DNA from: Rhodococcus rhodochrous
GTDB taxonomy: Bacteria > Actinomycetota > Actinomycetes > Mycobacteriales > Mycobacteriaceae
Assembly (NCBI RefSeq): GCF_014854695.1
Contig: NZ_CP027557.1
Span: 1,860,001 to 1,924,000, forward strand
Reading direction: 5' to 3'
Length of the DNA: 64,000 nucleotides
Positions within the stretch are counted from its first letter, which is position 1, and every line of letters starts with the position of its first letter. Below are positions 51,308 through 61,456 of this stretch, piece after piece. A program made the translations under genes and the position numbers. The notes below the pieces were generated by a model. It ran no database searches. It worked only from the letters and a program-made list of their open reading frames with translations, and had not been told where the DNA came from.

Positions 51308-51707
51308 CGTGCCCCCTGTCGAATATTTGTTCGATTGTCCCGAAGCTATCGCGGGGGTCCGACACGTTGTCGATCTTGCGATGCACGATCCGCGACGCCC
51401 GTCAACAGGTAACGATTCGATAACGAAAAACGTGAGGGATTCCTCGGGTTCATGGACGTCCACGCATCGGCGCAGCCAGGAGTGATTCGGGTTACCGACC
51501 AGTTACTTTCGAGCGAGCGTGTGAGCGAAATCACTGGTGGGAGGGGTGCCGGGCAAACTGCGTGAAACAAAACATGAGGAACCCCTCATGATTTTGTGCG
51601 AACCTTGGCGTGCCCGAACAGCGGACCACTAGTCCAGCAGCACACCGGCGCGCAGCGCTGACACACGAAGCCTCGACGCCGGGGTGTTCAGGAGAGGAAC
51701 CACACGC
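51308..51707 (+). promoter_or_regulatory. fas upstream region with palindrome
   Basis: 400 bases without a gene between the divergent HNH pair and fas. It is locally AT-rich, with a 7-bp perfect inverted repeat CATGAGG-AACC-CCTCATG at 51573-51590 that extends to about 12 bp (ACAAAA...TTTTGT) with one bulge. A weak promoter TTGGCG (51606)-ACTAGT lies downstream of it. The ribosome site AGGAGAGGAACC precedes the fas GTG. No ORF with support. Confidence 0.55.
51573..51590. promoter_or_regulatory. Perfect inverted repeat, candidate operator of fas
   Basis: CATGAGG-AACC-CCTCATG, about 120 bases before the fas start and just upstream of a -35-like TTGGCG. Suitable for a dimeric repressor or activator of fatty acid synthesis. 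The protein that binds it is not identified. Confidence 0.5.
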
Positions 51708-54700
51708 GTGACGATCGACGAGACCACACCAGGCGACAACGGACGGAACTCGAAGGCATCACGACGCACCACCGATCGGTCCACGGCAGCCGCTCCGGCC
51801 CGTGCTCTGGTCGACAAGCTCCTCGCGGGTGAGCCCTACGCGCTCGCATTCGGTGGCCAGGGTGCCCCCTGGCTCACCTCGCTCGAGGAACTCAGCCGCG
51901 ACAACGGACTCGAACCGGTCCTCACCGACCTGGTCAACCGCGCCACCGCGCACCTCGCCCCGGTCGCGAGCGACCTCGTCGTGGTCCGCCCGACGGGCTT
52001 CGACCCCGTCGCGTGGATCCTCGAGGCCGAACTCGCCGACGAGGACGACGCGCCCGCCGGCCCCTCCGAAGCAGCTCTCACCTCTGCCGCTGTGTCGCTT
52101 CCCGGCGTCTTCCTCACCCAGGTCGCCGCGCTGCGCGCGCTCGCGAACCAGGGCCTCGACGTCGACTCCGTCGCGCCGAGCTCGGTCATCGGCCACTCGC
52201 AGGGCGTCCTCGCCGTCGAGTCCGTCGCCGCCGCCGGCCGCAAGGATGCCGAGATCCTCGCCATCGCCCAGCTCATCGGTGCCGCCGCGACTCTCGTCGG
52301 TCGCCGCCGCGGCCTGATCTCCGGCGCCGGCAAGTACCCGATGCTCGCCGTCGCCAACGTCGACCCCGAGCGCCTGCGCGCGATCGTCGCCGAGGTCTTC
52401 GAGGGCCAGGACCCCGAGCGCAGCGCCGTCGTCGCGATCCGCAACGCACGCCGTCGCGTCGTGCTGTCGGGCCCGCCCGCCGCTCTCAAGCGCGTGCAGC
52501 AGCGCTGCGAGCAGATCTCCGCCGCAGAGACCCGCGAGCGTGAGGCCAAGAAGCGCGGTGGCGCCGTGTTCTCCCCGACCTTCGAGCCCGTCGCGGCCGA
52601 GGTCGGCTTCCATCACCCCGCCTTCGCGGACGCCGTGGAGCAGGTCGCCGACTGGGCCGCCCGTTGCGAGCTCGACGCCGAACTCGCGCGCAGCCTCGCA
52701 CAAGCCATCCTCGTCGCCCCGATCGACTGGGTCGAGCAGGTCGACTCCGCCGTCGCATCCGGCGCCTCGTGGATCCTCGACCTCGGTCCGGGTGAGCTCC
52801 TCACCCGCATGACCAGCTCGGGCCTGCGTGGTCAGGGCGTCGGCATCATCGCCGCCGCGACCCGCGGCGGTCAGCGCAACCTCCTCACCCCGGGCGCCGA
52901 GCCCGAGGTTCCGCGTGCCTGGTCGGAGTTCGCTCCGAAGCCGGTCGCGCTGCCCGACGGCCGCATCGCCGTCGAGACGGCCTTCACCCGCCTGACGGGC
53001 CGCTCGCCGATCCTGCTCGCGGGCATGACCCCCACGACCGTCGATCCGAAGATCGTCGCCGCCGCCGCGAACGCCGGCCACTGGGCCGAGCTCGCCGGTG
53101 GTGGCCAGGTCACCGAGCAGATCTTCGCCGACCACGTCGCCGAGCTCACCGAGCTGCTCGAGCCGGGTCGCGCCGTCCAGTTCAACTCGATGTTCCTGGA
53201 CCCCTACCTGTGGAAGCTGCACGTCGGCGGCAAGCGTCTCGTGCCCAAGGCCCGCGCGGCCGGTGCGCCCTTCGACGGTGTCGTCGTCACCGCCGGTATC
53301 CCGGAGCTCGACGAGGCCGTGCAGATCATCTCCGACCTGCGTGAGGCCGGCATCGAGCACGTCGCCTTCAAGCCGGGCACGGTCGCGCAGATCCGTTCGG
53401 TGATCCGTATCGCCAACGAGGTTCCGGACTACCCGGTCATCGCCCACATCGAGGGCGGCCGCGCCGGTGGTCACCACTCGTGGGAGGACCTCGACGACCT
53501 GCTCCTCGACACCTACGCCGAGCTGCGCACGCGCCCGAACCTGGTGCTGTGCGTCGGCGGTGGCATCGGCACGCCGGAGAAGGCCGCCGAGTACCTGACC
53601 GGTCGCTGGTCGACCGTCTACGGCTTCCCGGCCATGCCGCTCGACGGCATCCTCGTCGGCACCGCCGCGATGGCGACTCTCGAGGCCACCACGGCTCCCG
53701 AGGTCAAGCAGCTGCTCGTCGATACCCCCGGCACCCCCGATTGGGTCGCCGCCGGCACCGCGACCGGCGGTATGGCCTCCGGCCGCAGCCAGCTCGGCGC
53801 CGACATCCACGAGATCGACAACGCCGCATCGCGCACGGGTCGCCTCCTCGACGAGGTCGCCGGTGACGCCGACGCCGTGGCCGCACGCCGCGACGAGATC
53901 ATCGAGGCCCTGAACGGAACGGCCAAGCCGTACTTCGGTGACCTCGACACCATGACCTACCTGCAGTGGCTCGAGCGCTACCTCGAGCTGGCCGTCGGCG
54001 CGGACAACGGTGCCGAGTTCGACTGCGGCACCGATCTGGCGGACGTCCTCGCCGAGGCGCACACCAGCCCGTGGCTGGACGTGTCGTGGCGTGAGCGTTT
54101 CCGCGACATGCTGCAGCGCGCCGAGGCCCGCCTGCACCCCGTCTGCCGGGGCCCGATCCCGACGCTGTTCGACGACGACGCGGTGCTCGAGCGCCCGTAC
54201 GCCGCGATCAAGTCTCTGCTCGCGCAGTACCCCGACGCGGGCGACGTCGTGCTGCACCCCGCCGACGTGCCGTTCTTCGTGTCGCTGTGCCGCACGCCCG
54301 GCAAGCCCGTGAACTTCGTTCCGGTCGTCGACCAGGACGTGCGTCGCTGGTGGCGTTCGGATTCGCTGTGGCAGGCTCACGATCCGCGGTACTCCGCCGA
54401 CCAGGTCTGCGTCATCCCCGGCACCGTCGCCGTCGCCGGCATCACCCGCGTCGACGAGCCGGTCGGTGAACTCCTCGACCGCTTCGAGAAGGCCACGGCC
54501 GACGAGCTCGTCGCCGAGGGAGCGGAGCCCGTCGAGCTTCCCGCGCGTCGCCACCGCGACATCGCGCCGGGTCTGCTCGACGCCGTGCTGTCCTCGCCCG
54601 ACGTCTCGTGGGCGGGTCGCCAGACCCGCAACCCGATCCACCGTCTCGGTGATCTGGACGAGTGGACCGTCGAGTCGGAGACCGCTGCCTCGCACGCCCC

Positions 54701-57700
54701 GACGGGTGCGACCCTGACGATCCTCGACGACGAGCACGTCGGCCTGCGGGTTCCGCTGGTGCGCGACAAGGCCGTCGAGATCCGCCTGACCGTGCCCGCC
54801 TCGGTCGTCTCCGGTGGCGCGCCCGTCGTCACCGAGGCCGACGCCGATGCGTCGATGTCGGCTCTGCTCGGTGTCGCCGCCGGTCAGGAACTGCCCGAGG
54901 TCAAGAAGGGCGCTGCCCGTATCACCCTCGGCTGGCTCCCGGAGAAGATCGCCGACCACGCCGGTGTCACCGGTTCGGGTCTGCCCGCGACCCTGACGCC
55001 GAGCGGCAACGGTGTGCCCGATGTGCTCGTCGGTGCCTGCTGGCCGGCCGTCTTCGCCGCGCTCGGCGCCGCCCGCACCGAGACCGATCTCTCGGTCATC
55101 GAGGGCATGCTCGACCTGGTTCACCTGGACCACGCGATCGACGTCAAGAACGGTCTGCCCACCGATCCGGCCTTCCTGGGCGTCAAGGCCGAGGTCACCG
55201 GTGTCTCCGACACCGACCTGGGTCGCGTCGTCGAGGTCGACGTGGTCATCACCGCCGACAGCGGTGACGGCTCGGGCGACCGGGTGGTCGCCACCCTGGC
55301 CGAGCGGTTCGCGATCCGCGGCCGCACCGGCACCGCTGATCTCGCCGATCCGGTCCGCGCTGGTGGCGCTCTCACCGAGGCCGTCGCCGACACCCCGCGT
55401 CGTCGCCGCCGCGACGCCGTGATCGTCGCGCCGACCGACATGAGCGCCTTCGCGAAGGTCTCCGGCGACCACAACCCGATCCACACCTCCGACAATGCCG
55501 CGCTGCTCGCCGGTCTCGGAAGCCCGATCGTCCACGGCATGTGGCTGTCGGCCGCGGCCCAGCAGGTCGTCACCGCGATCGAGCAGGACGCGAAGCTGCC
55601 GGTCCGTCGTCTCACGGCGTGGACCGCCCGCTTCCTGGGCATGGTCCGTCCGGGCGCGAAGATCGACGTGCGCGTCGACCGCATCGCCACCGACGGTGGA
55701 GCCGAGGTCGTCGAGGTCGGCTGCCGCGTCGACGGTGATCTGGTGATGGTCGCGACCGGCCGTATCGCCGCGCCGAAGACCGTCTACGCCTTCCCGGGCC
55801 AGGGCATCCAGCGTCCCGGCATGGGCCTCGACGCCCGTGCCCGCTCGAAGGCCGCCCGCGAGATCTGGGAGCGCGCCGACAAGCACACCCGCGAGGCGCT
55901 CGGCTTCTCGATCCTGGCCGTGGTCCGCGACAACCCGACGGTTCTCAAGGCTCGCGGTGTCACCCACAAGCACCCCGACGGCGTGCTGCACCTGACCCAG
56001 TTCACGCAGGTCGCGATGGCGACCCTCGGTGTCGCGCAGATCGCCGAGCTCAAGGAGGCGGGCGCGTTCGTCGACGACGCCTTCCTGGCCGGTCACTCGG
56101 TGGGTGAGTACAACGCGCTCGCCGCGGTCGCCGGTGTGCTGCCGCTCGAGGCCGTCCTCGAGGTGGTCTTCCAGCGCGGCTCCGCGATGCACGCCCTCGT
56201 GCCGCGCGACGAGCACGGCCGCTCGAACTACCGCATGGCCGCGATCCGGCCGTCGCAGTTCGGTGTGGACGATGCGGACCTGCAGGCCTTCGTCGCCGGT
56301 GTCGCCGAGGAGACCGGGGAGTTCCTGGAGATCGTCAACCTCAACCTGCGCGGATCGCAGTACGCGATCGCCGGTACGGTCGCCGGCCTCGAAGCCCTCG
56401 AGTCCGTGATCGAGCGTAAGGTCGCCGAGTTCGGTGGCAAGCGCGCGTTCATCCTGGTCCCGGGCATCGACGTGCCGTTCCACTCGACCGTGCTGCGCGG
56501 CGGTGTCGACGACTTCCGCGAGCGTCTGCTCGCCCTGCTGCCGCAGGAGATCGACCCGAACATCCTCATCGGCCGGTACATCCCGAACCTCGTGCCCAAG
56601 CCGTTCAACCTGGGCCGCGAGTTCATCCAGGAGATCGCCGACCTGGTGCCGTCGCAGCCGCTCGCCGACGTCCTCGCGGACTTCGACAGCTGGTCGGCCA
56701 GGCCGGTCGAGCTCACCCGCGTGGTGCTCGCCGAGTTGCTGGCCTGGCAGTTCGCGTCGCCGGTGCGCTGGATCGAGACGCAGGACCTGCTGTTCGCCGA
56801 CGAGGCCGACGGTGGTCTCGGTGTCGAGCGGTTCGTCGAGGTCGGCCTCGGTGGCGCTCCCACCGTCGCGAACCTCGCGTCGCAGACGCTGAAGCTGCCC
56901 GGTCGTTTCGGTCAGCCCGTCGAGGTGCTCAACATCGAGCGCGAGGCGTCGATCGTGTACTCGACCGACACCGATCCCGCTCCGGTCGAGGACGACGAGC
57001 CGGCCGCACCGGCCGCCGACGCCGCGCCTGCCGCTGCTGCGGCCCCGGCACCCGCCGCGGCTCCCGCTGCGCCGGCCGGTGGCCCGACCCCGGACGACAT
57101 CGCGTTCAAGGCCGCCGACGCCACCAAGGTGCTCATCGCCCTGTGGACGAAGCTGCGCCCGGATCAGATCGGTCCCGCCGACACGATCGAGGCGCTGTGC
57201 GACGGCGTGTCCTCGCGCCGCAACCAGCTGCTCGTCGACCTCGGTTCCGAGCTTTCGCTCGGTGCGATCGACGGTGCCGCCGACGCCGACATGGGTGCCC
57301 TCGCCGGCACGGTCGACCGTCTCGCCCGCACCTACCGCCCCTTCGGCCCGGTGCTGTCGGACTCGATCAACGATCATCTGCGCAAGGTGTTCGGTCCGTC
57401 GGGCAAGCGTCCCGCCTACGTCGCCGACCGCGTCACCAAGGTGTGGGGTCTGGGCGAGGGCTGGGCGTCGCACGTCACCGCCGAAGCTGCTCTCGGCAGC
57501 CGCGACGGTTCGTCCGTCCGCGGCGGCGACCTGGGCGGCCTGAGCGATGGTGCCCTCGCGGATGCTGCTTCGGTCGACAAGCTGATCGACGCCGCCGTGC
57601 AGTCGGTGGCCTCGCGTCGCGGAATCGCCGTGTCGATGCCGTCCGCCGGTGGCGGCGGGGGAGCGACGGTCGACGCCGCTGCCCTCGGCGAGTTCGCCGA

Positions 57701-60700
57701 GCAGATCACCGGTCGCGACGGGGTTCTCGCCAGTGCCGCCCGTCTCGTGCTCGAGCAGCTCGGCCACACCGAGCAGGTCTCGGGCCTGGCCGACAAGGCC
57801 GACGACGAACTCGTCGACCTGGTCTCCGCCGAGCTCGGCTCCGACTGGCCGCGTCTGGTCGCTCCGGCATTCGACGAGCGCAAGGCCGTCCTGATCGACG
57901 ATCGCTGGGCCACCGCCCGCGAGGACCTGGCGCGCGTCTGGCTCGGGGAGCAGCTCGAGGTCGAGCGCTTCACCGGTGCAGGGCGGACCGTGGCTGCGCA
58001 CGCCGAGTTCTGGGGCCGCAAGGCCACCGAGGCCGGTCGTACGGAGCTCGCGCAGACCTACGCCGCGATCGCCGAGACCGCCGTCGTCACCGAGGGTGCC
58101 GAGTACGCGGACGAGGTCGCCGTGGTCACCGGCGCCAGCAAGGGCGGTATCGGCGCAGCCGTCGCCGCGAAGCTGCTCGCCGGCGGCGCGACGGTCGTCG
58201 TCACCACGTCCTCGTTGAACGACAGCCGCCTGGGCTTCTACAAGGAGCTGTACGCACGCAACGCTCGCGCCGGTGCGGCGCTGTGGGTGGTTCCCGCGAA
58301 CATGGCGTCCTACAGCGACGTCGACGCCCTGATCGAGTGGATCGGCACCGAGACCGTCGAGGTCGCCGGTGGCGCGAAGAAGCTGATCAAGGACGCGCTC
58401 ACCCCCACGCTGCTCTTCCCGTTCGCCGCGCCGCGCGTGGCGGGTTCGCTCGCCGACGCCGGTGCGCGCGCCGAGATGGAGATGCGGGTGCTGTTGTGGT
58501 CGGTCGAGCGACTGATCGCCGGACTGTCGAAGATCGGGTACGACCGCGACGTCGACACCCACCTGCACGTGGTGCTGCCCGGTTCGCCGAACCGAGGCAA
58601 GTTCGGTGGCGACGGTGCCTACGGTGAGGCCAAGGCCGCACTCGACGCGATCATCAACCGGTGGAGCGCCGAGCGCACCTGGGCCGAGCGCGTCACCCTC
58701 GCCCACGCCCTCATCGGCTGGGTGCGCGGCACGGGCCTGATGGGCGGCAACGACCCGCTGGTCGAGGCTGTCGAGGCCGCCGGTGTCCGTACCTGGTCGA
58801 CCGACGAGATGGCCGGCGAGCTGCTGAAGCTGGTCGGACCGGAGGCCACGCGTCTCGCCGCCGAGGCTCCGCTCGTCGCGGACCTGACCGGTGGACTGTC
58901 CGAGGTGGACGTCGACCTGCCGGCGCTCGCGAAGCAGGCGCAGGAGGCGGCCGACGCCGTCGAGGAGGACGAGGACGACACCGCGACCATCGCGGCGTTG
59001 CCCGAACCTCCGCGTGCCGAGGAGCTGCCGACCCCCGAGTGGGGCACGGTCACCGCCGACCTCGCCGACACGGTCGTCATCGTCGGTGCCGGTGAGCTCG
59101 GCCCCTACGGCTCCGCTCGCACCCGCTTCGAGATGGAGGTCGACGAGGAACTGTCGGCCGCCGGTGTGCTCGAGCTGGCGTGGGTCACGGGCCTGATCGG
59201 CTGGGAGAACGATCCCAAGCCGGGCTTCTACGACACCGAGACCGGTGAGCTGGTGCCCGAGGCGGAGATCGCCGACCGTTACCACGACGCGGTGGTCGAG
59301 CGCTGCGGCATCCGCCGCTACGGCGACGACGGTGCGATGATCGACAACACGGCTCCGCTGCTGACCTCGGTCTTCCTCGACAAGGACCTGTCCTTCGTCG
59401 TCGGTTCCGAGGCCGAAGCCCGCGCGTTCGTCGACTCCGATCCGGAGAACACGGTTGCGTCGGTCGACGCCGAGTCGGGCGACTGGACGGTCACCCGCAA
59501 GGCCGGCACCGAGATCCGCGTGCCGCGCAAGGCGAAGCTGACCCGCACGGTCGGCGGCCAGATCCCGACCGGCTTCGACGTCACCAAGTGGGGCATCCCC
59601 GCCGACATGGCGGACTCGGTGGACCGGGTGGGTCTGTGGAACATCGTCACCACGGTCGACGCCTTCCTCACCGGTGGCTTCACCCCGTCCGAGCTGCTCC
59701 GCTGGGTGCACCCGTCGATGGTCGCCAACACGCAGGGCACCGGCATGGGTGGCATGTCCTCGATGCGGTCGCTGTACATCGACACGCTGCTCGGCGAGTC
59801 GCGGGCGAACGACATCCTGCAGGAGGCCCTGCCGAACGTCATCGCCGCGCACGTCGTCCAGTCGTACGTCGGTGGCTACGGCGCGATGGTGCACCCGGTC
59901 GCGGCGTGCGCCACGGCTGCGGTCTCCGTCGAGGAGGGCGTGGACAAGATCAAGCTCGGCAAGGCCGACCTGGTCGTCGCCGGTGGCTTCGACGATCTCG
60001 GTATCGAGGGCATCGTCGGCTTCGGTGATATGTCCGCGACCGCCAAGTCGGAGGACATGCAGGCCAAGGGCATCAGCGATCGTCGCTTCTCCCGCGCCAA
60101 CGACCGTCGTCGCGGTGGATTCGTCGAGTCGGCCGGTGGCGGCACCGTCCTGCTCGCCCGCGGCGATGTCGCGCTCGAGATGGGCCTGCCGGTGCTCGGT
60201 GTGGTCGCCTGGGCCGGATCGTTCGCCGACGGTGTGCACACCTCGATCCCGGCGCCCGGCATCGGTGCGCTCGGTGCGGGTCGCGGTGGACGCGAGTCGG
60301 GTCTGGCGAAGGAACTGCGCAAGCTCGGTCTCACGGCCGACGACATCGCGGTGATCTCCAAGCACGACACCTCGACCGCCGCGAACGACCCGAACGAGGC
60401 CGAGCTGCACGAGCGTCTGGCGGGTGCGCTGGGCCGCAGCGAGGGCAACCCGATGTTCGTGGTCTCGCAGAAGTCGCTGACCGGTCACGCCAAGGGCGGC
60501 GCCGCCGCCTTCCAGCTGATCGGCCTGTGCCAGGTCCTCGCGCAGGGTGTGGTTCCGCCGAACCGCAGCCTCGACTGTGTCGACGAGAAGATGGCGGAGT
60601 TCGAGCACCTCGTGTGGCCGCGCACGCCGATCCGGTTCGGCGAGCAGCTCCCGCTCAAGGCGGGTCTGCTCACGAGCCTCGGCTTCGGGCACGTGTCGGG

Positions 60701-60989
60701 TCTGATCGCGGTGGTCCATCCGCAGGCGTTCGTCGAGGCGATCCCGGCCGAGCGCCGGGAGGCCTACCTGGCGAAGGCTGCCGAGCGCACCGTCGCCGGC
60801 AAGCGTCGCCTGGTGGACGCGATGACCGGTGGAGCGTCGCTCTACCAGCGGCCTGCGGATCGTCGTCTCGGTGACGATCACGTGCCGGCTTCGGCCACGC
60901 GTCAGCTAGAGGCGGACATGCTGCTCTCGCCGGAGGCCCGCCTCGGTGAGGACGACGTGTACCGCTCCGGTCTGCCCGGCTGCAAGTAG
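51708..60989 (+). CDS. fas: Type I fatty acid synthase (multidomain, FAS-I)
   Basis: 3093 aa, close to mycobacterial FAS-I (about 3070). GTG start after AGGAGAGG; a GTG eight codons earlier would sit on the ribosome site. Domains in order: acetyltransferase (IGHSQGVLAVE, Ser about 163), enoyl reductase (LLAGMTPTTVDPKIV, about 437), dehydratase (KVSGDHNPIHTSD, about 1252), malonyl/palmitoyl transferase (FPGQGIQRPGMGLD; LAGHSVGEYN, Ser about 1463), an Ala/Pro linker, carrier domain (CDGVSSRRNQ, about 1830), ketoreductase (VVTGASKGGIGAAV, about 2137) and ketosynthase (VAACATAAVS, about 2730). It makes C16-C24 acyl-CoA for membranes and mycolic acids. AcpS follows 14 bases later. Confidence 0.98.
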   Translation: MTIDETTPGDNGRNSKASRRTTDRSTAAAPARALVDKLLAGEPYALAFGGQGAPWLTSLEELSRDNGLEPVLTDLVNRATAHLAPVASDLVVVRPTGFDPVAWILEAELADEDDAPAGPSEAALTSAAVSLPGVFLTQVAALRALANQGLDVDSVAPSSVIGHSQGVLAVESVAAAGRKDAEILAIAQLIGAAATLVGRRRGLISGAGKYPMLAVANVDPERLRAIVAEVFEGQDPERSAVVAIRNARRRVVLSGPPAALKRVQQRCEQISAAETREREAKKRGGAVFSPTFEPVAAEVGFHHPAFADAVEQVADWAARCELDAELARSLAQAILVAPIDWVEQVDSAVASGASWILDLGPGELLTRMTSSGLRGQGVGIIAAATRGGQRNLLTPGAEPEVPRAWSEFAPKPVALPDGRIAVETAFTRLTGRSPILLAGMTPTTVDPKIVAAAANAGHWAELAGGGQVTEQIFADHVAELTELLEPGRAVQFNSMFLDPYLWKLHVGGKRLVPKARAAGAPFDGVVVTAGIPELDEAVQIISDLREAGIEHVAFKPGTVAQIRSVIRIANEVPDYPVIAHIEGGRAGGHHSWEDLDDLLLDTYAELRTRPNLVLCVGGGIGTPEKAAEYLTGRWSTVYGFPAMPLDGILVGTAAMATLEATTAPEVKQLLVDTPGTPDWVAAGTATGGMASGRSQLGADIHEIDNAASRTGRLLDEVAGDADAVAARRDEIIEALNGTAKPYFGDLDTMTYLQWLERYLELAVGADNGAEFDCGTDLADVLAEAHTSPWLDVSWRERFRDMLQRAEARLHPVCRGPIPTLFDDDAVLERPYAAIKSLLAQYPDAGDVVLHPADVPFFVSLCRTPGKPVNFVPVVDQDVRRWWRSDSLWQAHDPRYSADQVCVIPGTVAVAGITRVDEPVGELLDRFEKATADELVAEGAEPVELPARRHRDIAPGLLDAVLSSPDVSWAGRQTRNPIHRLGDLDEWTVESETAASHAPTGATLTILDDEHVGLRVPLVRDKAVEIRLTVPASVVSGGAPVVTEADADASMSALLGVAAGQELPEVKKGAARITLGWLPEKIADHAGVTGSGLPATLTPSGNGVPDVLVGACWPAVFAALGAARTETDLSVIEGMLDLVHLDHAIDVKNGLPTDPAFLGVKAEVTGVSDTDLGRVVEVDVVITADSGDGSGDRVVATLAERFAIRGRTGTADLADPVRAGGALTEAVADTPRRRRRDAVIVAPTDMSAFAKVSGDHNPIHTSDNAALLAGLGSPIVHGMWLSAAAQQVVTAIEQDAKLPVRRLTAWTARFLGMVRPGAKIDVRVDRIATDGGAEVVEVGCRVDGDLVMVATGRIAAPKTVYAFPGQGIQRPGMGLDARARSKAAREIWERADKHTREALGFSILAVVRDNPTVLKARGVTHKHPDGVLHLTQFTQVAMATLGVAQIAELKEAGAFVDDAFLAGHSVGEYNALAAVAGVLPLEAVLEVVFQRGSAMHALVPRDEHGRSNYRMAAIRPSQFGVDDADLQAFVAGVAEETGEFLEIVNLNLRGSQYAIAGTVAGLEALESVIERKVAEFGGKRAFILVPGIDVPFHSTVLRGGVDDFRERLLALLPQEIDPNILIGRYIPNLVPKPFNLGREFIQEIADLVPSQPLADVLADFDSWSARPVELTRVVLAELLAWQFASPVRWIETQDLLFADEADGGLGVERFVEVGLGGAPTVANLASQTLKLPGRFGQPVEVLNIEREASIVYSTDTDPAPVEDDEPAAPAADAAPAAAAAPAPAAAPAAPAGGPTPDDIAFKAADATKVLIALWTKLRPDQIGPADTIEALCDGVSSRRNQLLVDLGSELSLGAIDGAADADMGALAGTVDRLARTYRPFGPVLSDSINDHLRKVFGPSGKRPAYVADRVTKVWGLGEGWASHVTAEAALGSRDGSSVRGGDLGGLSDGALADAASVDKLIDAAVQSVASRRGIAVSMPSAGGGGGATVDAAALGEFAEQITGRDGVLASAARLVLEQLGHTEQVSGLADKADDELVDLVSAELGSDWPRLVAPAFDERKAVLIDDRWATAREDLARVWLGEQLEVERFTGAGRTVAAHAEFWGRKATEAGRTELAQTYAAIAETAVVTEGAEYADEVAVVTGASKGGIGAAVAAKLLAGGATVVVTTSSLNDSRLGFYKELYARNARAGAALWVVPANMASYSDVDALIEWIGTETVEVAGGAKKLIKDALTPTLLFPFAAPRVAGSLADAGARAEMEMRVLLWSVERLIAGLSKIGYDRDVDTHLHVVLPGSPNRGKFGGDGAYGEAKAALDAIINRWSAERTWAERVTLAHALIGWVRGTGLMGGNDPLVEAVEAAGVRTWSTDEMAGELLKLVGPEATRLAAEAPLVADLTGGLSEVDVDLPALAKQAQEAADAVEEDEDDTATIAALPEPPRAEELPTPEWGTVTADLADTVVIVGAGELGPYGSARTRFEMEVDEELSAAGVLELAWVTGLIGWENDPKPGFYDTETGELVPEAEIADRYHDAVVERCGIRRYGDDGAMIDNTAPLLTSVFLDKDLSFVVGSEAEARAFVDSDPENTVASVDAESGDWTVTRKAGTEIRVPRKAKLTRTVGGQIPTGFDVTKWGIPADMADSVDRVGLWNIVTTVDAFLTGGFTPSELLRWVHPSMVANTQGTGMGGMSSMRSLYIDTLLGESRANDILQEALPNVIAAHVVQSYVGGYGAMVHPVAACATAAVSVEEGVDKIKLGKADLVVAGGFDDLGIEGIVGFGDMSATAKSEDMQAKGISDRRFSRANDRRRGGFVESAGGGTVLLARGDVALEMGLPVLGVVAWAGSFADGVHTSIPAPGIGALGAGRGGRESGLAKELRKLGLTADDIAVISKHDTSTAANDPNEAELHERLAGALGRSEGNPMFVVSQKSLTGHAKGGAAAFQLIGLCQVLAQGVVPPNRSLDCVDEKMAEFEHLVWPRTPIRFGEQLPLKAGLLTSLGFGHVSGLIAVVHPQAFVEAIPAERREAYLAKAAERTVAGKRRLVDAMTGGASLYQRPADRRLGDDHVPASATRQLEADMLLSPEARLGEDDVYRSGLPGCK

Positions 60990-61003
60990 GCACGGGTCTC
61001 GGG

Positions 61004-61411
61004 ATGGGAGTTGCGGGTGTCGGGTTCGACCTCGTGTCGGTGCCGGAGTTCGCGGAACAGCTGAGTCGGACGGGAACGACGATGCTGGCGAACTTCACAC
61101 CGGGTGAGCGTCGCGACGCGAACACCCGCAGCTCCGATCCCGCCCGTCACTTCGCCGCCCGGTGGGCGGCGAAGGAGGCGGTGATCAAGGCGTGGTCGGC
61201 GTCGCTGTTCGGCAGCCCACCGGTGCTACCGGAGACGATCCATCAGCAGATCGAAGTGGTCTCGGACGCGTGGGGTCGCCCGAGCATCCGGCTGCACCGG
61301 CAGGTCGCCGAGAAGCTGACCGGCGTCCGGATCCATGTGTCGTTGACCCACGACGGTGACATGGCCGGCGCGTTCGTCGTCCTCGACGAGGTCGACGGCC
61401 GACGTACGTAG
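61004..61411 (+). CDS. acpS: Holo-[acyl-carrier-protein] synthase
   Basis: 135 aa, start ATG GGA GTT GCG 14 bases after fas. Contains GVGFDLVSVPEFAEQL with the Mg-binding Asp, and ARHFAARWAAKEAVIKAW with the second Mg ligand Glu. It attaches 4'-phosphopantetheine from CoA to the carrier domain of the adjacent FAS. Length and motifs are normal. Convergent with a TetR gene at a hairpin. Confidence 0.96.
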   Translation: MGVAGVGFDLVSVPEFAEQLSRTGTTMLANFTPGERRDANTRSSDPARHFAARWAAKEAVIKAWSASLFGSPPVLPETIHQQIEVVSDAWGRPSIRLHRQVAEKLTGVRIHVSLTHDGDMAGAFVVLDEVDGRRT

Positions 61412-61420
61412 ATGTGGGGA

Positions 61421-61456
61421 ATCAGGCCGAGGGAGCGCGAGCTTCCTCGGCCTGAT
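61421..61456. terminator. Hairpin overlapping the end of the TetR gene
   Basis: 12-bp perfect stem ATCAGGCCGAGG / CCTCGGCCTGAT with a 12-base loop that can pair further. It begins 10 bases after acpS and includes the last codons and stop of the convergent TetR gene. It can terminate both transcripts. Confidence 0.75.

Noticed and set aside
51759-60881. 3040-codon open frame antisense to fas
   Set aside because: It exactly mirrors the fas gene, has no family motifs, and long antisense frames are expected in high-G+C DNA where the third codon position is nearly always G or C.
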